Shown: piece by piece, positions 26,400-35,134 of the stretch | Position numbering within the stretch: position 1 is the first letter of the stretch | How the letters are laid out: each line of letters starts with the position of its first letter | Origin: Galbibacter kalidii | GTDB taxonomy: Bacteria > Bacteroidota > Bacteroidia > Flavobacteriales > Flavobacteriaceae | Assembly (NCBI RefSeq): GCF_026241135.1 | Contig: NZ_JAPFGA010000015.1 | Coordinates: 62,001-126,000, forward strand | Direction: 5' to 3' | DNA: 64,000 bases | The notes under the pieces: model-generated | The model's database searches: none | Told to the model about the DNA's origin: nothing | What the model saw: the letters and a program-made list of their open reading frames with translations, nothing else | Made by a program: the position numbers and the translations under genes

Positions 26400-26494
26400 A
26401 ACCTTAAGAAACTAAAAAAATAACGCTGGAGGGACTTTTTATGTCGCTTTAAGAAAAAACCACTTCATTTCAACTTAAAAATGGTAAAATAGTG

Positions 26495-26502
26495 TATTTT
26501 TG
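26495..26502 (+). promoter_or_regulatory. -7 box of the AraC regulator gene
   Basis: TATTTTTG in the 237-base gap between hemA and the AraC gene, 102 bases before the AraC ATG. The leader would contain the inverted repeat at 26533-26549. Confidence 0.5.
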
Positions 26503-26532
26503 AAGTAAAATAAGGTGTTGTGGGCGGTATTG

Positions 26533-26549
26533 TTTAGATTTATTCTAAA
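26533..26549. promoter_or_regulatory. 17-bp inverted repeat, candidate operator
   Basis: TTTAGATT-T-ATTCTAAA: two 8-base half sites, seven of eight positions complementary, around one base. It has the size and AT-rich look of sites bound by dimeric iron-type repressors of the Fur or DtxR group. It sits between the divergent hemA and AraC genes, about 30 bases into the presumed AraC leader. Which protein binds it is unknown. Confidence 0.45.
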
Positions 26550-26604
26550 TAATAATATTTAAATACCTGTAGAAATCGAGTTAAAAAATATCGCTAAAAG
26601 TGCT

Positions 26605-27462
26605 ATGGAAGAAATTGTAATCGAAAACGGGTTTACGCTTTTGAAAATTCAGAATGAAACCAATGATATTCAGCATATTAGTAAGGAAATAGACAGCAGT
26701 TATATTCAGTTTCATTTTTGTTTGAAGGGGGGGGCTATTTTCCATTTTAATGATGGACGTTATGCATTGGATTTAAAAGAAGAGGAAGCACTTTTGCTGT
26801 ACAATCCACAAAGGGGGTTGCCTATCAATTTGGAGATGAATTCCAAAACTTGGGTGGTTTCTGTACTGATTCCGATCAAGAAATTTCACTCGCTTTTTTC
26901 TACGGAAGCCGATTATATCCATTTTCTGAATGAAGAAAATATCGATAAAAAATATTACAATTCAACAGTCATAAACCCTGCAATGTCTGTAGTTCTGAGT
27001 CAGATCATAAACTACAACTTGCATCCATCGATCAAAAAACTGTATTTGAAAGGAAAGGTCTATGAATTGTTGGGACTTTATTTCAACAAGCCTGAAGATG
27101 CTGATGTGGAGCAATGTCCTTTTTTGATAGACGAAGACAATGTGCGCCGCATAAGAAAAGCAAAAGACATTGTGATTTCCAGAATGGCAGAACCACCATC
27201 GCTTCAGGAATTGTCGGATGAAATCGGACTTAACCTGAAAAAACTAAAAGAAGGTTTTAAACAGGTGTACGGCGATTCGGTCTATAGCTTTTTGTTTGAT
27301 TATAAAATGGAATATGCCCGAAAAATGTTGGAAAGTGGGGATCACAATGTGAATGAAGTAGGTTTGAAAGTGGGCTATAGCACAGCCAGTCATTTTATAG
27401 CGGCTTTTAAAAAGAAGTATGCCACTACGCCCAAAAAGTATATCATGTCGTTGAGTAACTAA
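26605..27462 (+). CDS. AraC-family transcriptional regulator
   Basis: 285 residues. The N-terminal half is a cupin-like sensing domain (IQFHFCLKGGAIFHFNDGRY). The C-terminal 100 residues hold two helix-turn-helix motifs: PSLQELSDEIGLNLKKLKEGF, shown here in shortened form as LQELSDEIGLNLKKLK, and VNEVGLKVGYSTASHFIAAF. The family profile ends KKKYATTPKKY. AraC proteins of this type include regulators of iron and siderophore genes. Position opposite hemA and upstream of hemH suggests it senses iron or a heme precursor and controls these genes; that is inference from context. Confidence 0.92.
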   Translation: MEEIVIENGFTLLKIQNETNDIQHISKEIDSSYIQFHFCLKGGAIFHFNDGRYALDLKEEEALLLYNPQRGLPINLEMNSKTWVVSVLIPIKKFHSLFSTEADYIHFLNEENIDKKYYNSTVINPAMSVVLSQIINYNLHPSIKKLYLKGKVYELLGLYFNKPEDADVEQCPFLIDEDNVRRIRKAKDIVISRMAEPPSLQELSDEIGLNLKKLKEGFKQVYGDSVYSFLFDYKMEYARKMLESGDHNVNEVGLKVGYSTASHFIAAFKKKYATTPKKYIMSLSN

Positions 27463-27480
27463 TCAATAACCATAATTAAT

Positions 27481-28248
27481 ATGAAAATGAAGTATTTTTT
27501 AATCACTACCATCTTGTGTGTGACCATAGGTTGCGGACAAACCCCAAAAAAAGAAACGACTACCGATGAAATTGTAACCGATGTTCATGAGGAAAACGTA
27601 TTGGTTTTCAGTAAAACAAAGGTCTATAGGCATAAATCCATTGAAACCGGAGTGGACTTAATCAAGAAATTGGGTAAAGAAAATGAATTTGGTGTTGCGC
27701 ATACCGAAGATGTGTCACTTTTTACCCTAGAGAAACTTTCTGAATATGATGTGGTGTTATTCTTGTCAACTACAGGAGATGTGTTGAACGAAGAACAGCA
27801 AAAAGCCTTTGAAGGCTATATTCAGTCTGGTGGGGGTTTTATGGGAATTCATGCAGCTTCCGATACCGAATATGAATGGCCGTGGTATGGAAAATTGGTA
27901 GGAGGCTATTTTGTGGACCACCCCAACAATCCCAACGTAAGGAATGCCGATATCAAGGTGTTGGATAACAACCATATTTCGACCAAGCATTTACCGGAAA
28001 CTTGGAATCGTGACGATGAATGGTATAATTTTAAAAACCTCAACCCTGATGTGAATGTGTTGTTGAATTTAGATGAAACTTCTTATGAAGGTGGGACCAA
28101 TGGAGAGCATCACCCCATCGCTTGGTATCATGAGTTTGACGGCGGCCGTGCTTTTTATACAGGTGGTGGACATACAAAAGAATCGTATGCCGAACCGCTT
28201 TTCGTTCAGCATGTATTGGGAGGAATTTTCTACTGTTTGGGACGCTAG
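27481..28248 (+). CDS. ThuA-like lipoprotein
   Basis: 255 residues. Residues 1-18 form a lipoprotein signal with lipobox TIGC. The mature domain is ThuA-like (class I glutamine-amidotransferase fold): LVFSKTKVYRHKSIETGV, DVVLFLSTTGDVLNEEQQ, GGFMGIHAASDTEYEWPWYG, GEHHPIAWYHEFDGGRAFY and GHTKESYAEP. ThuA proteins are linked to trehalose and other sugar utilisation; exported Bacteroidota versions probably act on glycosides. It starts 18 bases after the AraC gene and should be co-transcribed, although no clear functional link to heme is visible. Confidence 0.9.
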   Translation: MKMKYFLITTILCVTIGCGQTPKKETTTDEIVTDVHEENVLVFSKTKVYRHKSIETGVDLIKKLGKENEFGVAHTEDVSLFTLEKLSEYDVVLFLSTTGDVLNEEQQKAFEGYIQSGGGFMGIHAASDTEYEWPWYGKLVGGYFVDHPNNPNVRNADIKVLDNNHISTKHLPETWNRDDEWYNFKNLNPDVNVLLNLDETSYEGGTNGEHHPIAWYHEFDGGRAFYTGGGHTKESYAEPLFVQHVLGGIFYCLGR

Positions 28249-28318
28249 TTATAAGAATTATCTATAGCAATATCGAAATCTTAACACCATATAAGGAGAA
28301 GGTGAAGATTCAAAACAT

Positions 28319-28326
28319 TAATTTTG
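28319..28326 (+). promoter_or_regulatory. -7 box of hemH
   Basis: TAATTTTG (TAnnTTTG), 52 bases before the hemH GTG. Confidence 0.45.
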
Positions 28327-28378
28327 CGGCCTGCAAATTATAGTTTTTACAGAGGAAAATTTATAAAAAATCAAACTT

Positions 28379-29407
28379 GTGAAAGGAGTTTTATTGGTAA
28401 ATCTGGGTTCGCCGGATTCTACAGATCCGAAGGATGTAAAACGATATCTGGAGGAGTTTTTAATGGATGAAAGGGTCATCGATATGCCCAAATGGTTGCG
28501 GAGTTTTATCGTAAAAGGAATCATTTTACGTACACGTCCAAAAAAATCAGCTGAAGCCTATTCAAAAATATGGTGGGACGAAGGTTCGCCCCTCATTGTA
28601 CTTTCAAAAAGGTTGACCAAGCAAATGGATAAACTCACATCCGTTCCGGTAGCTATGGCGATGCGTTATGGGAATCCATCGATAAAACACGGTATGGAAA
28701 CGCTTCATAAACAAGGGGTGACAGAGGTACTTTTGGTGCCGCTTTATCCGCAGTTTGCCATGGCAACTACAGAAACCATTTTGGTATTGGCTGAAGAGCT
28801 GCGGAAGAAACATTTCCCCGAGATGCAATTCACCAACGTTCCTGCGTTCTACAATCATCCGGATTATATAAGAGTACTTTCCGAGTCGATTCAACAACAC
28901 CTTAAAGGAAAAGAATGGGATCATATCCTTTTTTCATATCACGGAGTTCCTGAAAGGCACATCAAAAAATCGGATATTACCAAATCACATTGTAAAATAG
29001 ATGGACAATGTTGTATGACAGAGTCGCCTGCACATCAGTATTGTTATCGTCATCAGTGTTATGAAACCACTAATCAAGTAGCAAAATATCTGGAATTGAA
29101 AGACGGGAGCTTTTCAACATCCTTCCAATCGCGTTTGGGAATAGACCCTTGGTTAAAACCGTTTACAGATAAAACAATTAACAACTACGCACAAAGCGGA
29201 ACCAAAAAACTGACGGTTGTAACACCGGCTTTTGTTTCAGATTGTATTGAAACCTTGGAAGAAATAGGAATGGAAGCCCGTCATGAGTTTGAAGAGAACG
29301 GAGGAGAAGAATTTCATCTGGTTCCTTGTTTGAATGATGATGAAGCATGGGTGAAAGTATTGTCCCGTTGGATCGACGAATGGGCTACTGCTAAATCAGA
29401 AAATTAA
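28379..29407 (+). CDS. hemH: Ferrochelatase
   Basis: 342 residues starting with GTG. It inserts Fe2+ into protoporphyrin IX, the last step of heme synthesis. Motifs are LLVNLGSPDS at the N-terminus, VAMRYGNPSI as AMAMRYGNP, VPLYPQFA, the catalytic His188 in FSYHGVPERH, and VVTPAFVSDCIETLEEI with the conserved Glu. Five cysteines fall at 205, 211, 212, 222 and 227, where B. subtilis ferrochelatase has none. Some bacterial ferrochelatases bind an internal [2Fe-2S] cluster in this area, so a cluster is possible. It belongs to the heme cluster but is on the opposite strand. Confidence 0.97.
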   Translation: MKGVLLVNLGSPDSTDPKDVKRYLEEFLMDERVIDMPKWLRSFIVKGIILRTRPKKSAEAYSKIWWDEGSPLIVLSKRLTKQMDKLTSVPVAMAMRYGNPSIKHGMETLHKQGVTEVLLVPLYPQFAMATTETILVLAEELRKKHFPEMQFTNVPAFYNHPDYIRVLSESIQQHLKGKEWDHILFSYHGVPERHIKKSDITKSHCKIDGQCCMTESPAHQYCYRHQCYETTNQVAKYLELKDGSFSTSFQSRLGIDPWLKPFTDKTINNYAQSGTKKLTVVTPAFVSDCIETLEEIGMEARHEFEENGGEEFHLVPCLNDDEAWVKVLSRWIDEWATAKSEN

Positions 29408-29423
29408 AAAAACAACTTTTTTA

Positions 29424-30782
29424 ATGACGAAAGTCTCTTCAAAAGAATTAGGAACAGGTTCCATAGGAAGTTTATTGGTCAAGCAAGCAGTTCCGGCATC
29501 TATCGGGATTCTGGTGATGTCCTTAAACATTTTAGTAGATACCATATTTGTTGGAAACTGGATTGGCTTTATTGCCATTGCAGCTATTAATGTAGTCTTA
29601 CCGGTTTCGTTTTTTATCGCCGCTTTGGGAATGGCGATTGGTATTGGCGGATCTTCAATTATTTCAAGGGCTTTAGGAGCGGGAAATACAGTCAAAGCAC
29701 TCAAGACCTTTGGAAATCAGGTGACACTTACAATTCTTCTGACATCGATTCTTGTTATCGTGGGGCTGGTGTATGTCGATACCATTATCCCAAGTTTTGG
29801 AGGTAAGGGCGATATTTTTGATCCGGCAAAGATATATTACAAGATTGTATTGTACGGAGTTCCCTTTTTGGCCTTGTCCATGATGGGAAACAACGTGATC
29901 AGGGCCGAAGGAAAACCCAAAATTGCCATGGTAGCGATGATTCTTCCATCCGTAGGGAATATTTTGCTCGACTATATCCTTATCAACATTATGGATTTTG
30001 GTATGTATGGTGCCGCTTGGGCTACTACCGGATCTTATATGTGTTGCTTTTTCTATATCCTATGGTTTTTTATGTCCGATAAATCTGAGCTAAGGATAAA
30101 TTGGGTGGATTTCGGATTGAACAAAAGCGTGGTTTCGGAAATTGCTTCTTTGGGAGGTGTTACACTCGCCAGACAAGCGGTAGTGAGTGTTACCTATTTG
30201 TTTTTGAACAATATTCTGTTTGAATTGGGAGGTGAATCCTCGGTTACTGTTTATGCTATCATTGGACGGATGTTGATGTTCGCACTCTTCCCCGTTTTGG
30301 GGATTACACAAGGATTTTTGCCCATTGCAGGGTATAATTATGGTGCTGCACAATATGGAAGGGTACGGGAATCGATCAACACAGCCATAAAATACGCCAT
30401 GCTTTTAGGTTTCCTGATTTTTATGCTGATTATGCTTTTCCCGGAGGCCATCACCTCAGTTTTTACTACGGACGAAGCAGTGTTGTCTGATACTCCCGGA
30501 GCCATGCGATGGGTGTTTGCAGCCACACCAATTGTCGTGATACAGCTCATCGGATCGGCCTATTTTCAAGCCATAGGGAAAGCGGTGCCGGCTTTGTTGC
30601 TTACCTTAACACGTCAGGGCTTCTTTTTTATCCCGTTGATTTTGATTCTGCCACGCTTTTTTGGGGAATTAGGGGTTTGGATTTCCTTCCCTATTGCAGA
30701 TACGCTATCAACCATCGTGACAGGTTATTTCTTGAACAGGGAAGTACGGAAAGATCTTGTTTTGGATGTTGAGGATGTATAA
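29424..30782 (+). CDS. MATE-family multidrug/Na+ exporter
   Basis: 452 residues with twelve predicted membrane segments in two homologous halves. Each half begins with the MATE pattern (ILVMSLNILVDTIFVGN in the first, TLARQAVVSVTYLFLNNIL in the second), and the loop GNVIRAEGKPKIAM occurs as NNVIRAEGKPKIAM. MATE proteins expel cationic compounds in exchange for Na+ or H+. It starts 17 bases after hemH and is likely in the same transcript. Its natural substrate is unknown; export of a porphyrin by-product would be speculation. Confidence 0.93.
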   Translation: MTKVSSKELGTGSIGSLLVKQAVPASIGILVMSLNILVDTIFVGNWIGFIAIAAINVVLPVSFFIAALGMAIGIGGSSIISRALGAGNTVKALKTFGNQVTLTILLTSILVIVGLVYVDTIIPSFGGKGDIFDPAKIYYKIVLYGVPFLALSMMGNNVIRAEGKPKIAMVAMILPSVGNILLDYILINIMDFGMYGAAWATTGSYMCCFFYILWFFMSDKSELRINWVDFGLNKSVVSEIASLGGVTLARQAVVSVTYLFLNNILFELGGESSVTVYAIIGRMLMFALFPVLGITQGFLPIAGYNYGAAQYGRVRESINTAIKYAMLLGFLIFMLIMLFPEAITSVFTTDEAVLSDTPGAMRWVFAATPIVVIQLIGSAYFQAIGKAVPALLLTLTRQGFFFIPLILILPRFFGELGVWISFPIADTLSTIVTGYFLNREVRKDLVLDVEDV

Positions 30783-30825
30783 GTAATGTGACTTTTATGA
30801 TATTACAACCAAAAGCGCTATTTTT

Positions 30826-30986
30826 GAATTCATTATGACTTTTTTGATTGAAGCGAAAAATAGAGATTTTTGTCCCAAATGAAGGTTTTTTGCGCTGCAT
30901 AGCTCTAGCTATGGAGCAATAAAAAGACAAAATATGGGGCGAAAAGATTATTTTGCAGCCAATGGGAAAAAGTCTATAATGAATTC
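30826..30986 (+). mobile_element. Dispersed inverted-repeat element, copy 2 (161 bp)
   Basis: It is bounded by GAATTCATTATGACTTTTT and its inverse AAAAAGTCTATAATGAATTC. Internal blocks shared with the other copies are TTGATTGAAGCGAAAAA, AATGAAGGTTTTTTG, a GCTGCATAGCT/AGCTATGGAGC hairpin, AAAAAGACAAAA and TTTTGCAGCCAA. The whole unit can fold into one long imperfect hairpin. Its right terminus overlaps the ATG (30979) of the antitoxin gene. Confidence 0.8.
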
Positions 30987-31263
30987 TTTACCAAAAAACG
31001 AAATGAAGATGACTGTTTTGGAGCAAAAAAAACTTCAGGTACTAGAACGTCTTGCATTGTCAAATGACGAATCTCTTTTTGATGAGATTAAAATTTTGAT
31101 GGATGATAAGTCTGATGAAGATGTTGTTCCTGAAGAGCACTATCGTATTCTTATGGAGGAACATGAAGCTTATTTACGTGGTGAAACCAAGTCTTTCACT
31201 TGGGAAGAAGTAAAACAAAACGCAAGGAAAGCACTTGAAGAAATACGAAATAAAAAAGCTTAG
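30979..31263 (+). CDS. Antitoxin of a RelE/ParE-type pair
   Basis: 94 residues from the ATG at 30979; ATGs at 31003 and 31009 are also possible. The protein is acidic and helical, with QKKLQVLERLALSNDESLFDEI, then EEHYRILMEEHEAYLRGE and a basic tail KQNARKALEEIRNKKA, the layout of small antitoxins whose C-terminal tail wraps the toxin. It overlaps the toxin gene by 29 bases. The preferred ATG lies inside the right terminus of the inverted-repeat element, so the element may supply the translation start. Confidence 0.75.
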   Translation: MNSLPKNEMKMTVLEQKKLQVLERLALSNDESLFDEIKILMDDKSDEDVVPEEHYRILMEEHEAYLRGETKSFTWEEVKQNARKALEEIRNKKA

Positions 31264-31525
31264 TAGGGCTAATGTTGAAATTACAGAGGCGTACGTTTAT
31301 TACGAAATTAAATTGGATGGGCTCGGGGAACGGTTCATAGACGAAGTGGATAAGGTGCTTTTATATATTTCACAGAACCCATATCTTTTTCCAAAGAAAT
31401 ACCTGTATTTCAGACAAGCACCTCTTAAAGTTTTTCCGTTTATCGTTATTTTTTCTGTTGAAAATACTGAAGTCTTGATTCATTCTGTTTTTAATACTTA
31501 CCAAAACCCTCTCAAAAAACCATAA
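31235..31525 (+). CDS. RelE/ParE-family toxin
   Basis: 96 residues. No ATG is available before the conserved N-terminus, so translation probably starts at the TTG at 31235 by coupling to the antitoxin. SRANVEITEAYVYYEIKLDG, FIDEVDKVLLYISQNP, KYLYFRQAPLKVFPFIVIF and EVLIHSVFNTYQNP match the RelE/ParE fold: helix pair, Arg-rich strand and the closing strand with His. Such toxins either cleave mRNA on the ribosome or poison gyrase; which applies is not clear. Its TAA directly abuts the hemJ ATG. Confidence 0.83.
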   Translation: MKKYEIKKLSRANVEITEAYVYYEIKLDGLGERFIDEVDKVLLYISQNPYLFPKKYLYFRQAPLKVFPFIVIFSVENTEVLIHSVFNTYQNPLKKP

Positions 31526-32077
31526 ATGATAGATTATTACAACTATATAAAATCCTTGCACCTCATTTTTGTTATCACCTGGTTTGCCGGGTTATTTTAC
31601 ATTCCGCGTTTGTTTGTCTACCAGATTGAAGCTTTTCACAAGCCTTCCCCGGAAAAGGAAATCCTCGGGAAACAATTAAAGCTCATGGCCAAACGCCTTT
31701 GGTATATCATCACCTGGCCGTCAGCAATACTGGCTACTGTTTTTGCGGTGTGGTTATTGGTTTTAATGCCTGTCTGGCTTCAGCAGGGGTGGATGCATGT
31801 TAAATTAGGCTTTGTTCTCTTGCTTTTTGCCTATCATTTAAAAACCCATCAGATGTTTAAACAATTGCAACGGGATGAGGTGAAATATAGTTCGCGATTG
31901 ATGCGTATTTGGAACGAAGGTGCGACGATTATCCTGTTTTCGGTAGTGTTTTTGGTCATTTTAAAAAACAGTATCAATTGGGTATTTGGCGTCATCGGAA
32001 TTTTTGTGTTGGCGATTTTATTGATGCTGGGGATCAAATTATATAAAAATATCAGGGACAAAAATTCGGAAGCATAA
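31526..32077 (+). CDS. hemJ: Protoporphyrinogen IX oxidase HemJ
   Basis: 183 residues with four to five membrane helices. The N-terminal YNYIKSLHLIFVITWFAGLF has the invariant His12, RLFVY has Arg28, and WMHVKLGFV has Lys93, all hallmarks of HemJ (CopD-like fold). HemJ oxidises protoporphyrinogen IX to protoporphyrin IX in the inner membrane, supplying hemH. No hemG or hemY is in the window, so this is probably the organism's enzyme for the step. It begins immediately after the toxin stop codon, an unexpected partner. Confidence 0.9.
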   Translation: MIDYYNYIKSLHLIFVITWFAGLFYIPRLFVYQIEAFHKPSPEKEILGKQLKLMAKRLWYIITWPSAILATVFAVWLLVLMPVWLQQGWMHVKLGFVLLLFAYHLKTHQMFKQLQRDEVKYSSRLMRIWNEGATIILFSVVFLVILKNSINWVFGVIGIFVLAILLMLGIKLYKNIRDKNSEA

Positions 32078-32164
32078 TTCGCATTGGAATTTGTTTTTTG
32101 AGATTTGTAATTTCCCGCTTTTTGGCTTAATTATTGTTATCTTTATTCTTGAAAAATAAAGCCT

Positions 32165-33634
32165 GTGTACAACAAACTTTCACTTCGCACACGTATTTTT
32201 ATTACAATGATTTTAATTGTGGTTACCGCATCTGTCTTGATAGCCGGGGTAACCATTTATCAGTACAAAGAGCAGGCACAAGACTATCATAGGGCAGATT
32301 TGGATCGGAAGGAAAACCAATTGAATGCCCAGATTGATTATATTTTAAAAAAAACCACTTGGGAGGTAAAAACCGAGAATCTGAAGTATATTTTTAATGA
32401 TGTTATTTATGAAATATCCGATGTACTCAATCTGAATTTCAACATCTACGACTTGGAAGGAAACCTGATCAGGAGCTCTAAACCAACAATAGAACGTGAC
32501 GATTTGGTATATGAACTAGACCAAAGTGTTATACAGGGGCTGGCATCGAGCTCAACCCGAAATTATGTGGAAAGGACCAAGGTGGCGGGCGAACGTTTTC
32601 GATCGTCCTATAGTTATATTTTAGACCCGAAATTCAAACCTATTGGGATATTGAACATTCCTTATTTTGAAGACGATACACTTTACAATACTGAGCTCAA
32701 GAAGTTTTTACTGAAACTTGTTGCCGTGTATCTGTTGTTATTAGTTCTCGCTACCATGCTGGCCTATGTTATTTCGAGATACATCACCAGGTCGTTGAAG
32801 GCGATAAGCGAGAAACTGGATCAAACCCGGTTGAGTAAGCGCAATCAAAAGATATATCTGGACGACCCTAGTGAAGAAATAGGGGCTTTGGTCAATGCTT
32901 ACAACGGAATGATAGACGAGTTGGATAAAAGTGCTGCACTTTTAGCAAAAAGTGAAAGGGAACAAGCGTGGAGGGAAATGGCAAAACAGGTGGCGCACGA
33001 GATCAAGAATCCGTTAACACCCATGCGGTTGAGTGTCCAAAGTTTTCAAAGGAAATTTGACCCCAAGAGTGAAGACATTAATAAAAAGGTGAACGAATTC
33101 TCCAAAACCCTCATTCAGCAAATAGACACCATGAGTAATATCGCTTCGGCTTTTGGAAGTTTTGCCAGTATGCCGGCCCAGCAAAACGAAACACTTAATG
33201 TGGTCGAGGTGGTAAGGCTTTCTGTAGAAATCTTTAATGAAGATTACATACAGTTTATCTCAGATGAAGAAGAGATCATTGTCAAAATGGACCGCACACA
33301 GCTCATCAGGGTGGTGACCAATCTGGTGAAAAATGCCACACAGGCCATCCCGGACGATCGGGATCCTAAAATTGTGGTCAATGTCTATGCTGAAAAAGAT
33401 AATGTAAAAATTTCCATCGCCGATAACGGCATAGGAATAGCACTCGAAAATCACGACAAGGTCTTTGAACCTAAGTTTACTACCAAAACCAGCGGTATGG
33501 GATTGGGATTAGGTATGGTAAAGAATATTGTGGAGACTTATAACGGTCAAGTTACGATGTCTTCTGTTGAAGGAAAAGGAACGGTTTTTACGATTTCTTT
33601 TCCTAAATTTAAGGATAGAGATAATACTAAATAG
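32165..33634 (+). CDS. Membrane sensor histidine kinase
   Basis: 489 residues starting with GTG. Membrane helices at about 10-32 and 181-205 flank a 150-residue periplasmic sensor. A HAMP domain follows (205-258). The phospho-acceptor is His278 in VAHEIKNPLTPMRLS, and the ATPase domain has NLVKNATQAI, DNGIGI and GMGLGLGMVKNIVE. The H-box with NPLTP resembles NtrY-like kinases. No response regulator gene is adjacent, so the partner is elsewhere. The enoyl-CoA hydratase gene follows closely and may be co-transcribed. Confidence 0.93.
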   Translation: MYNKLSLRTRIFITMILIVVTASVLIAGVTIYQYKEQAQDYHRADLDRKENQLNAQIDYILKKTTWEVKTENLKYIFNDVIYEISDVLNLNFNIYDLEGNLIRSSKPTIERDDLVYELDQSVIQGLASSSTRNYVERTKVAGERFRSSYSYILDPKFKPIGILNIPYFEDDTLYNTELKKFLLKLVAVYLLLLVLATMLAYVISRYITRSLKAISEKLDQTRLSKRNQKIYLDDPSEEIGALVNAYNGMIDELDKSAALLAKSEREQAWREMAKQVAHEIKNPLTPMRLSVQSFQRKFDPKSEDINKKVNEFSKTLIQQIDTMSNIASAFGSFASMPAQQNETLNVVEVVRLSVEIFNEDYIQFISDEEEIIVKMDRTQLIRVVTNLVKNATQAIPDDRDPKIVVNVYAEKDNVKISIADNGIGIALENHDKVFEPKFTTKTSGMGLGLGMVKNIVETYNGQVTMSSVEGKGTVFTISFPKFKDRDNTK

Positions 33635-33672
33635 AAATGAAATTTTTCAGAAAAAAGAAAAACACAGATTTT

Positions 33673-34449
33673 ATGCAATTTGAAAATATTTTAGTTGATG
33701 TTGATGAACATATCGGGCTGATTACCATCAACAGGCCTAAAAAAATGAACGCACTGAACAAAGCAACTATAGGAGAGCTTCACCAAGCTTTTAAAGCCTT
33801 AAATGAAGACAGTGACGTCCGGGTGATCATAATTACCGGATCAGGAGAAAAGGCTTTTGTCGCTGGGGCAGATATCGCTGAATTTTCAGATTTTTCTATT
33901 GAAGAAGGCGCTCAACTGGCTGCAAAAGGACAAGAATTGTTGTTCGATTTCGTAGAGAATCTTGAAACTCCGGTAATTGCTGCCATCAATGGTTTTGCTT
34001 TGGGTGGCGGACTCGAACTGGCGATGGCGTGCCATTTCAGGATAGCCAGTGACAATGCCAGAATGGGGTTGCCGGAAGTGTCCCTAGGAGTAATTCCCGG
34101 TTATGGTGGAACACAACGCTTGCCACAATTGGTAGGAAAAGGAAGGGCGATGGAGATGATCATGACCGCCAAAATGATAGGGACTGAACGCGCTTTAATG
34201 TCGGGACTTATCAACCAAATGGTCGCACAAGAACAACTGATTCCATATTGCAAAAAAATTGCCGGAAAGATTATTCAAAACTCACCTGTGGCCATAGCAG
34301 CAGCTATCAAAGCGGTGAATTCCGGATTTAACGGACAAGGCTATAAAAAAGAAATCGAAGCCTTTGGTGAATGTTTCGGTACCGATGATTTTCAGGAAGG
34401 AACTACCGCATTTTTGGAAAAACGAAAAGCTGATTTTTCGGGGAAATAA
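33673..34449 (+). CDS. Enoyl-CoA hydratase/isomerase family protein
   Basis: 258 residues from the ATG at 33673; an ATG at 33637 would add 12 residues (MKFFRKKKNTDF) and lies two bases after the kinase stop. Crotonase motifs: AFVAGADIAEF and ALGGGLELAMACHFRIA for the oxyanion hole, and both catalytic glutamates, in GLPEVSLGVIPGYGGTQRL and GRAMEMIMT. It hydrates trans-2-enoyl-CoA in beta-oxidation or a related route. No other fatty-acid oxidation genes are nearby, so the pathway is undetermined. Confidence 0.93.
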   Translation: MQFENILVDVDEHIGLITINRPKKMNALNKATIGELHQAFKALNEDSDVRVIIITGSGEKAFVAGADIAEFSDFSIEEGAQLAAKGQELLFDFVENLETPVIAAINGFALGGGLELAMACHFRIASDNARMGLPEVSLGVIPGYGGTQRLPQLVGKGRAMEMIMTAKMIGTERALMSGLINQMVAQEQLIPYCKKIAGKIIQNSPVAIAAAIKAVNSGFNGQGYKKEIEAFGECFGTDDFQEGTTAFLEKRKADFSGK

Positions 34450-34475
34450 TTTGTGATAGGTGATTAAATAAAAAC

Positions 34476-35132
34476 TCAAGCCCGCCCACTGATTTCCCGA
34501 TAAAATTGCTCTAAAAAGGTCTCCATAAATTGATGTCTTTCTGCTGCCAATTTTTCCCCGGTTTCGGTATTCATGCGGTCTTTTAAGAGAAAAAGCTTTT
34601 CATAAAAGTGATTGATGGTAGGGGAATCAGATTTTTTATACTCCTCTTTGCTCATGTTCATTTTTGGAGGGATCTCCGGGTCGTAGAGTTTTCTGTTTTT
34701 AAAACCACCATAGTTGAAACAACGCGCAATCCCGATAGCGCCAATGGCATCCAGTCTGTCTGCATCCTGAATGATATCCAGTTCGATGGATTTGAATTTT
34801 TGCTCAAAATTACCGCCTTTGAACGAAATGTTCTCGATGATGTTTTTAATGTGTTCTATAGTTGAATGGTCTACATCAATACTCTTTAGGAAGGTTTCTG
34901 CCATTTTTGGACCAACGCTTTCATCGCCATTGTGAAATTTTGAATCAGCTATATCGTGAAGCAAAGCCCCCAAGCCCACCACCAACGGATCGGCTTGTTT
35001 TTCATCTTTGGCAATGAACAGGGAAGTGTTGAATACCCTTTCGATATGAAACCAATCGTGTCCGCCTTCGGCATTTTTCAATGTTTCCTTTACAAAGTTG
35101 ATGGTTTTGTCTATGGTTTCAGAGTTGCTCAT
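34476..35132 (-). CDS. HD-domain phosphohydrolase
   Basis: 218 residues. The metal-binding HD motifs are GGHDWFHIERV, ALLHDIADSKF with the His-Asp pair, and a later Asp in QDADRLDAIGAIGIARCF. This last block, with NYGGFKNRKLYDP, is typical of the YedJ/YpgQ-like HD family, some of which hydrolyse nucleotides or nucleoside phosphates. The substrate is not evident. The stop of the acyltransferase gene is two bases upstream, so the two are translated from one mRNA. Confidence 0.9.
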   Translation of the reverse strand: MSNSETIDKTINFVKETLKNAEGGHDWFHIERVFNTSLFIAKDEKQADPLVVGLGALLHDIADSKFHNGDESVGPKMAETFLKSIDVDHSTIEHIKNIIENISFKGGNFEQKFKSIELDIIQDADRLDAIGAIGIARCFNYGGFKNRKLYDPEIPPKMNMSKEEYKKSDSPTINHFYEKLFLLKDRMNTETGEKLAAERHQFMETFLEQFYREISGRA

Positions 35133-35134
35133 TT

